Below are positions 7,945 through 9,218 of a DNA stretch of 9,218 bases, piece after piece (position 1 is the stretch's first letter; each line of letters opens with the position of its first letter). A model generated the notes under the pieces. It was not told the origin of the DNA and did no database searches. It saw nothing but the letters and a program-made list of their open reading frames with translations. Source of the DNA: Spirochaetales bacterium. GTDB lineage: Bacteria; Desulfobacterota_D; UBA1144. A program made the position numbers and the translations under genes. Where the stretch lies: the NCBI GenBank assembly GCA_002730475.1, contig PCAG01000049.1, positions 1 to 9,218 of the forward strand, given 5' to 3'.

Positions 7945-8805
7945 ATGCGCATAATCCTATCACAGAGAATTGATGTGGCGTCAGAGTATGAAGATGTCCC
8001 TTTTTCTGTTTATCATTTCCCAAAACGATACATAAATCAGATTCATCCTGGTGATCGCTTTATTTATTATCAGGGGAGCCGCTATAAAAAAGATCATCGG
8101 TATTATTTTGGTTGTGGAGTTATTGGTAATGTTGAACCAGATCCCACGGGTGAATACTTTTATGCAGAAATATTCGAAGGTCACCCTTTTAAACATAAAG
8201 TCCCAATATATCATCCCGATGGTGGTTTCTATGAATCTATTGACTTTGCAGATGTAAGAAATAAGCCAAACCCATCATGGCAAAATTCAATAAGAAAGAT
8301 ATCAGACAGAGCATTTAATGCAATTCTCCAATCTGCAGATATGAATATAGACGTGGGGAACCAATCCAGTCAGCTTGAAAGCAATAATAATCCTATTGAT
8401 ACCCTAAAAGAGCTCAACAAAAGATTCAGAACTTTATCAGCACAAGAGAGGTCGAAAAGAATACAAAAACACTTAGACAGAGGTTCATCTGTGACAAAGG
8501 CTTTGAAATCAGTATTAGGGGCCAGTTGTCAAATTTGTGGATGGTCTGGGTTTGCAAAAAAAGACGGTAGTAATTATATTGAAGCGCATCACCTTGTGCA
8601 AATGTCAGAGAAATCAAAAGGTTCTCTTTGTACAGAAAATATAATTTTAGCTTGCCCAAATTGTCATAGAGAAATTCATTATGGGAAAAATGCAGATGTA
8701 TATGGAGATGGCAATTTAATTTGCATAGATTTGTCTAATCATAAGACTAAAATAATGAAAAATACAATAGCACATCTTGAAAGCGTTCAAAATATTTCTA
8801 GTTAG
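7945..8805 (+). CDS. HNH endonuclease with N-terminal PUA/EVE-like domain
   Basis: The 286-residue protein has two parts. Residues 1 to about 130 contain YHFPKRY (23-29), PGDRFIYYQGSRY (35-47), YYFGCGVIGNVEPDP (53-67) and a C-terminal SIRKIS segment. This pattern resembles the PUA-like (EVE/ASCH-type) reader domains fused to HNH nucleases that act on modified DNA. After a polar linker, residues 155-286 form an HNH domain: CQIC (195-198), EAHH (213-216), Asn232 in TENIILACPNCH, and Cys237, Cys240, His241 and His245. The CxxC pairs bind structural zinc, and the His-Asn-His set is complete, as in McrA-like enzymes. The gene follows vsr by 55 bases with a weak GAGA-type ribosome site, so it is probably in the same transcript or has its own weak promoter. 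The HNH call is firm. The reader-domain call rests on recalled sequence pattern only, and the ligand is unknown. Confidence 0.85.
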   Translation: MRIILSQRIDVASEYEDVPFSVYHFPKRYINQIHPGDRFIYYQGSRYKKDHRYYFGCGVIGNVEPDPTGEYFYAEIFEGHPFKHKVPIYHPDGGFYESIDFADVRNKPNPSWQNSIRKISDRAFNAILQSADMNIDVGNQSSQLESNNNPIDTLKELNKRFRTLSAQERSKRIQKHLDRGSSVTKALKSVLGASCQICGWSGFAKKDGSNYIEAHHLVQMSEKSKGSLCTENIILACPNCHREIHYGKNADVYGDGNLICIDLSNHKTKIMKNTIAHLESVQNISS

Positions 8806-8846
8806 TTTCTGAGCCCCAAAGGAATGAACTTATCTACCTATGAATT

Positions 8847-8907
8847 AAACGTCTGACAAGGTGCTTATGTTGTAGGGTCATAAGTGCTTACGTAGCAACA
8901 GGCGTTT
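8847..8907 (+). terminator. nested hairpin with trailing Ts: terminator or structured RNA
   Basis: An outer stem pairs AAACGTCTG (8847-8855) with CAGGCGTTT (8899-8907), including one G-U pair. An inner stem pairs GTGCTTATG (8861-8869) with CATAAGTGC (8879-8887), with two G-U pairs and a 9-base loop. The outer 3' arm runs into five Ts (8905-8909). The position, 41 bases after the HNH stop, suits termination of the operon. The two-stem design is more complex than a simple terminator, so a small structured RNA or a DNA-level element is also possible. Confidence 0.45.
8861..8895 (+). repeat. short direct repeat inside the 3' structured region
   Basis: GTGCTTATGTTG (8861-8872) and GTGCTTACGTAG (8884-8895) match at 10 of 12 positions with a 23-base period. 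The second copy overlaps the 3' arm of the inner hairpin. Confidence 0.4.
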
Positions 8908-8919
8908 TTGGGTGTCTAA

Positions 8920-9002
8920 ATGGGGAATTATTAGCAATAAAACTATGTTTTTCATGGTATTTTTACCCCAATAATAGCAGTTATTTGAGACATGTTCCCC
9001 AT
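8920..9002. repeat. inverted repeat with 8-bp perfect arms
   Basis: ATGGGGAA (8920-8927) is the exact reverse complement of TTCCCCAT (8995-9002). Between them are three smaller palindromic pieces: TTATT-AGC-AATAA, GGTA-TTTT-TACC and AATAA-TAGCAG-TTATT. It could be a cruciform/RNA structure or the remains of a small mobile element. With a 67-base spacer the arms alone are modest evidence. Confidence 0.35.
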
Positions 9003-9077
9003 AGAATTTCCAGTTAAATCCGATCTCAAAATTATCAAATATCCACTTTTAATCACAAATAGTATTTTTACGGATAA

Positions 9078-9083
9078 TATAAT
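9078..9083 (+). promoter_or_regulatory. possible -10 element for the downstream gene
   Basis: TATAAT lies about 90 bases before the ATG at 9173. The position 17 bases upstream has no good -35 match, so this rests on one hexamer in AT-rich DNA. Confidence 0.25.
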
Positions 9084-9172
9084 CAGGTTAGGGCCAGGTA
9101 GCCCCCGAACGCTGGCAATCTCTACCAGTTGTCCCAATTCATCTTAGAGAGCTGCGAAAGAGAGGTAGCGTC

Positions 9173-9218
9173 ATGACTCAAAAAAAGCAAAGCAAACCTT
9201 CAAAGAATCCTGCCGCTA
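9173..9218 (+). CDS. 5' end of an unrecognised gene (partial)
   Basis: An ATG at 9173 is preceded by AGAGGT (9161-9166) at a good 6-base spacing, and the frame stays open to the window edge. The visible N-terminus MTQKKQSKPSKNPAA is Lys/Ser/Pro-rich and looks like a flexible basic tail. This is too little to name a family. The more GC-balanced codons, and the gap before it, suggest it is not part of the defence operon. Confidence 0.55.
   Translation, partial: MTQKKQSKPSKNPAA

Larger units (their letters stand above)
8806..9172. other. 367-base non-coding region with inverted repeats
   Basis: I see no credible gene here. The short open frames (51 codons at 8992-9147 on +, and one on - at 8952-9137) lack recognisable content. 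The region holds a nested inverted repeat at 8847-8907, a wider inverted repeat with arms at 8920-8927 and 8995-9002, a TATAAT hexamer at 9078-9083, and a GC-richer leader at about 9090-9130 before the next gene. The rise in GC near 9090 may mark the return to the resident chromosome. Confidence 0.5.

Noticed and set aside
7891..8370. Near-match of about 15 bases (GGGAACCAAACCAG at ~7896 and GGGAACCAATCCAG at ~8356)
   Set aside because: It is short, one copy lies within the HNH coding sequence, and no symmetry or further copies were seen; probably chance.
8848..8907. Possible integron attC site, because GTCTGAC and CAGGC sit at the ends of an imperfect inverted repeat
   Set aside because: The required GTT of the right-hand core is absent, the left core has a mismatch, and no integrase or cassette array is visible.
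8952..9147. Small open frames on both strands in the 3' non-coding region
   Set aside because: No ribosome binding site of quality, no recognisable domain, and they overlap inverted repeats and the leader of the next gene.
1..9218. CRISPR array, tRNA gene or complete insertion sequence
   Set aside because: No regularly spaced repeats, no cloverleaf-like segment and no transposase gene could be recognised in the window.

Overview
The window is AT-rich DNA from a prokaryote. Genes are tightly packed, most have Shine-Dalgarno-like sites, and AGA/AGG arginine and ATA isoleucine codons are common. These traits fit several bacterial groups and also AT-rich archaea such as methanogens, and I cannot assign a taxon from the sequence alone. 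Nearly all of it is a defence or restriction-modification island on the + strand.

Layout: the 3' end of an unrecognised gene (to 115) is followed by about 200 bases with no gene. Next comes a truncated relic of a vsr gene (316-456). A six-gene cluster then runs from 551 to 8805: a MutL/MORC-type GHKL ATPase, a Z1-domain helicase-like ATPase, a DUF4420 PD-(D/E)XK nuclease, a C5-cytosine DNA methyltransferase, an intact Vsr mismatch nickase, and an HNH nuclease with a probable PUA/EVE-like reader domain. Gaps of 2 bases join genes 1-2, 2-3 and 4-5. A 76-base gap (by the upstream methyltransferase start) holding a perfect 12-bp palindrome separates the nuclease from the methyltransferase, and 55 bases separate vsr from the HNH gene. 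After 8805 there are about 370 non-coding bases with two sets of inverted repeats, and then the first 15 codons of another gene (from 9173).

Likely working model (inference): the methyltransferase marks host DNA with 5-methylcytosine, and Vsr repairs the T:G mismatches left when that base deaminates. The GHKL ATPase, Z1 ATPase and DUF4420 nuclease would form the NTP-driven restriction arm that attacks unmarked DNA. The HNH protein may be an extra modification-dependent nuclease. From memory, MutL/MORC-like ATPases linked to Z1, DUF4420, Dcm and Vsr genes were described by comparative genomics (Iyer, Abhiman and Aravind, 2008). The MutL-Z1-DUF4420 core also matches the 'MZA' antiviral system of Gao et al. 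2020. The core is therefore not new. The unusual points are this gene combination without a visible AIPR gene, the vsr relic at the left edge, the 28/29-base repeat it shares with the intact vsr, the reader-HNH gene at the 3' end, and the structured 3' region.
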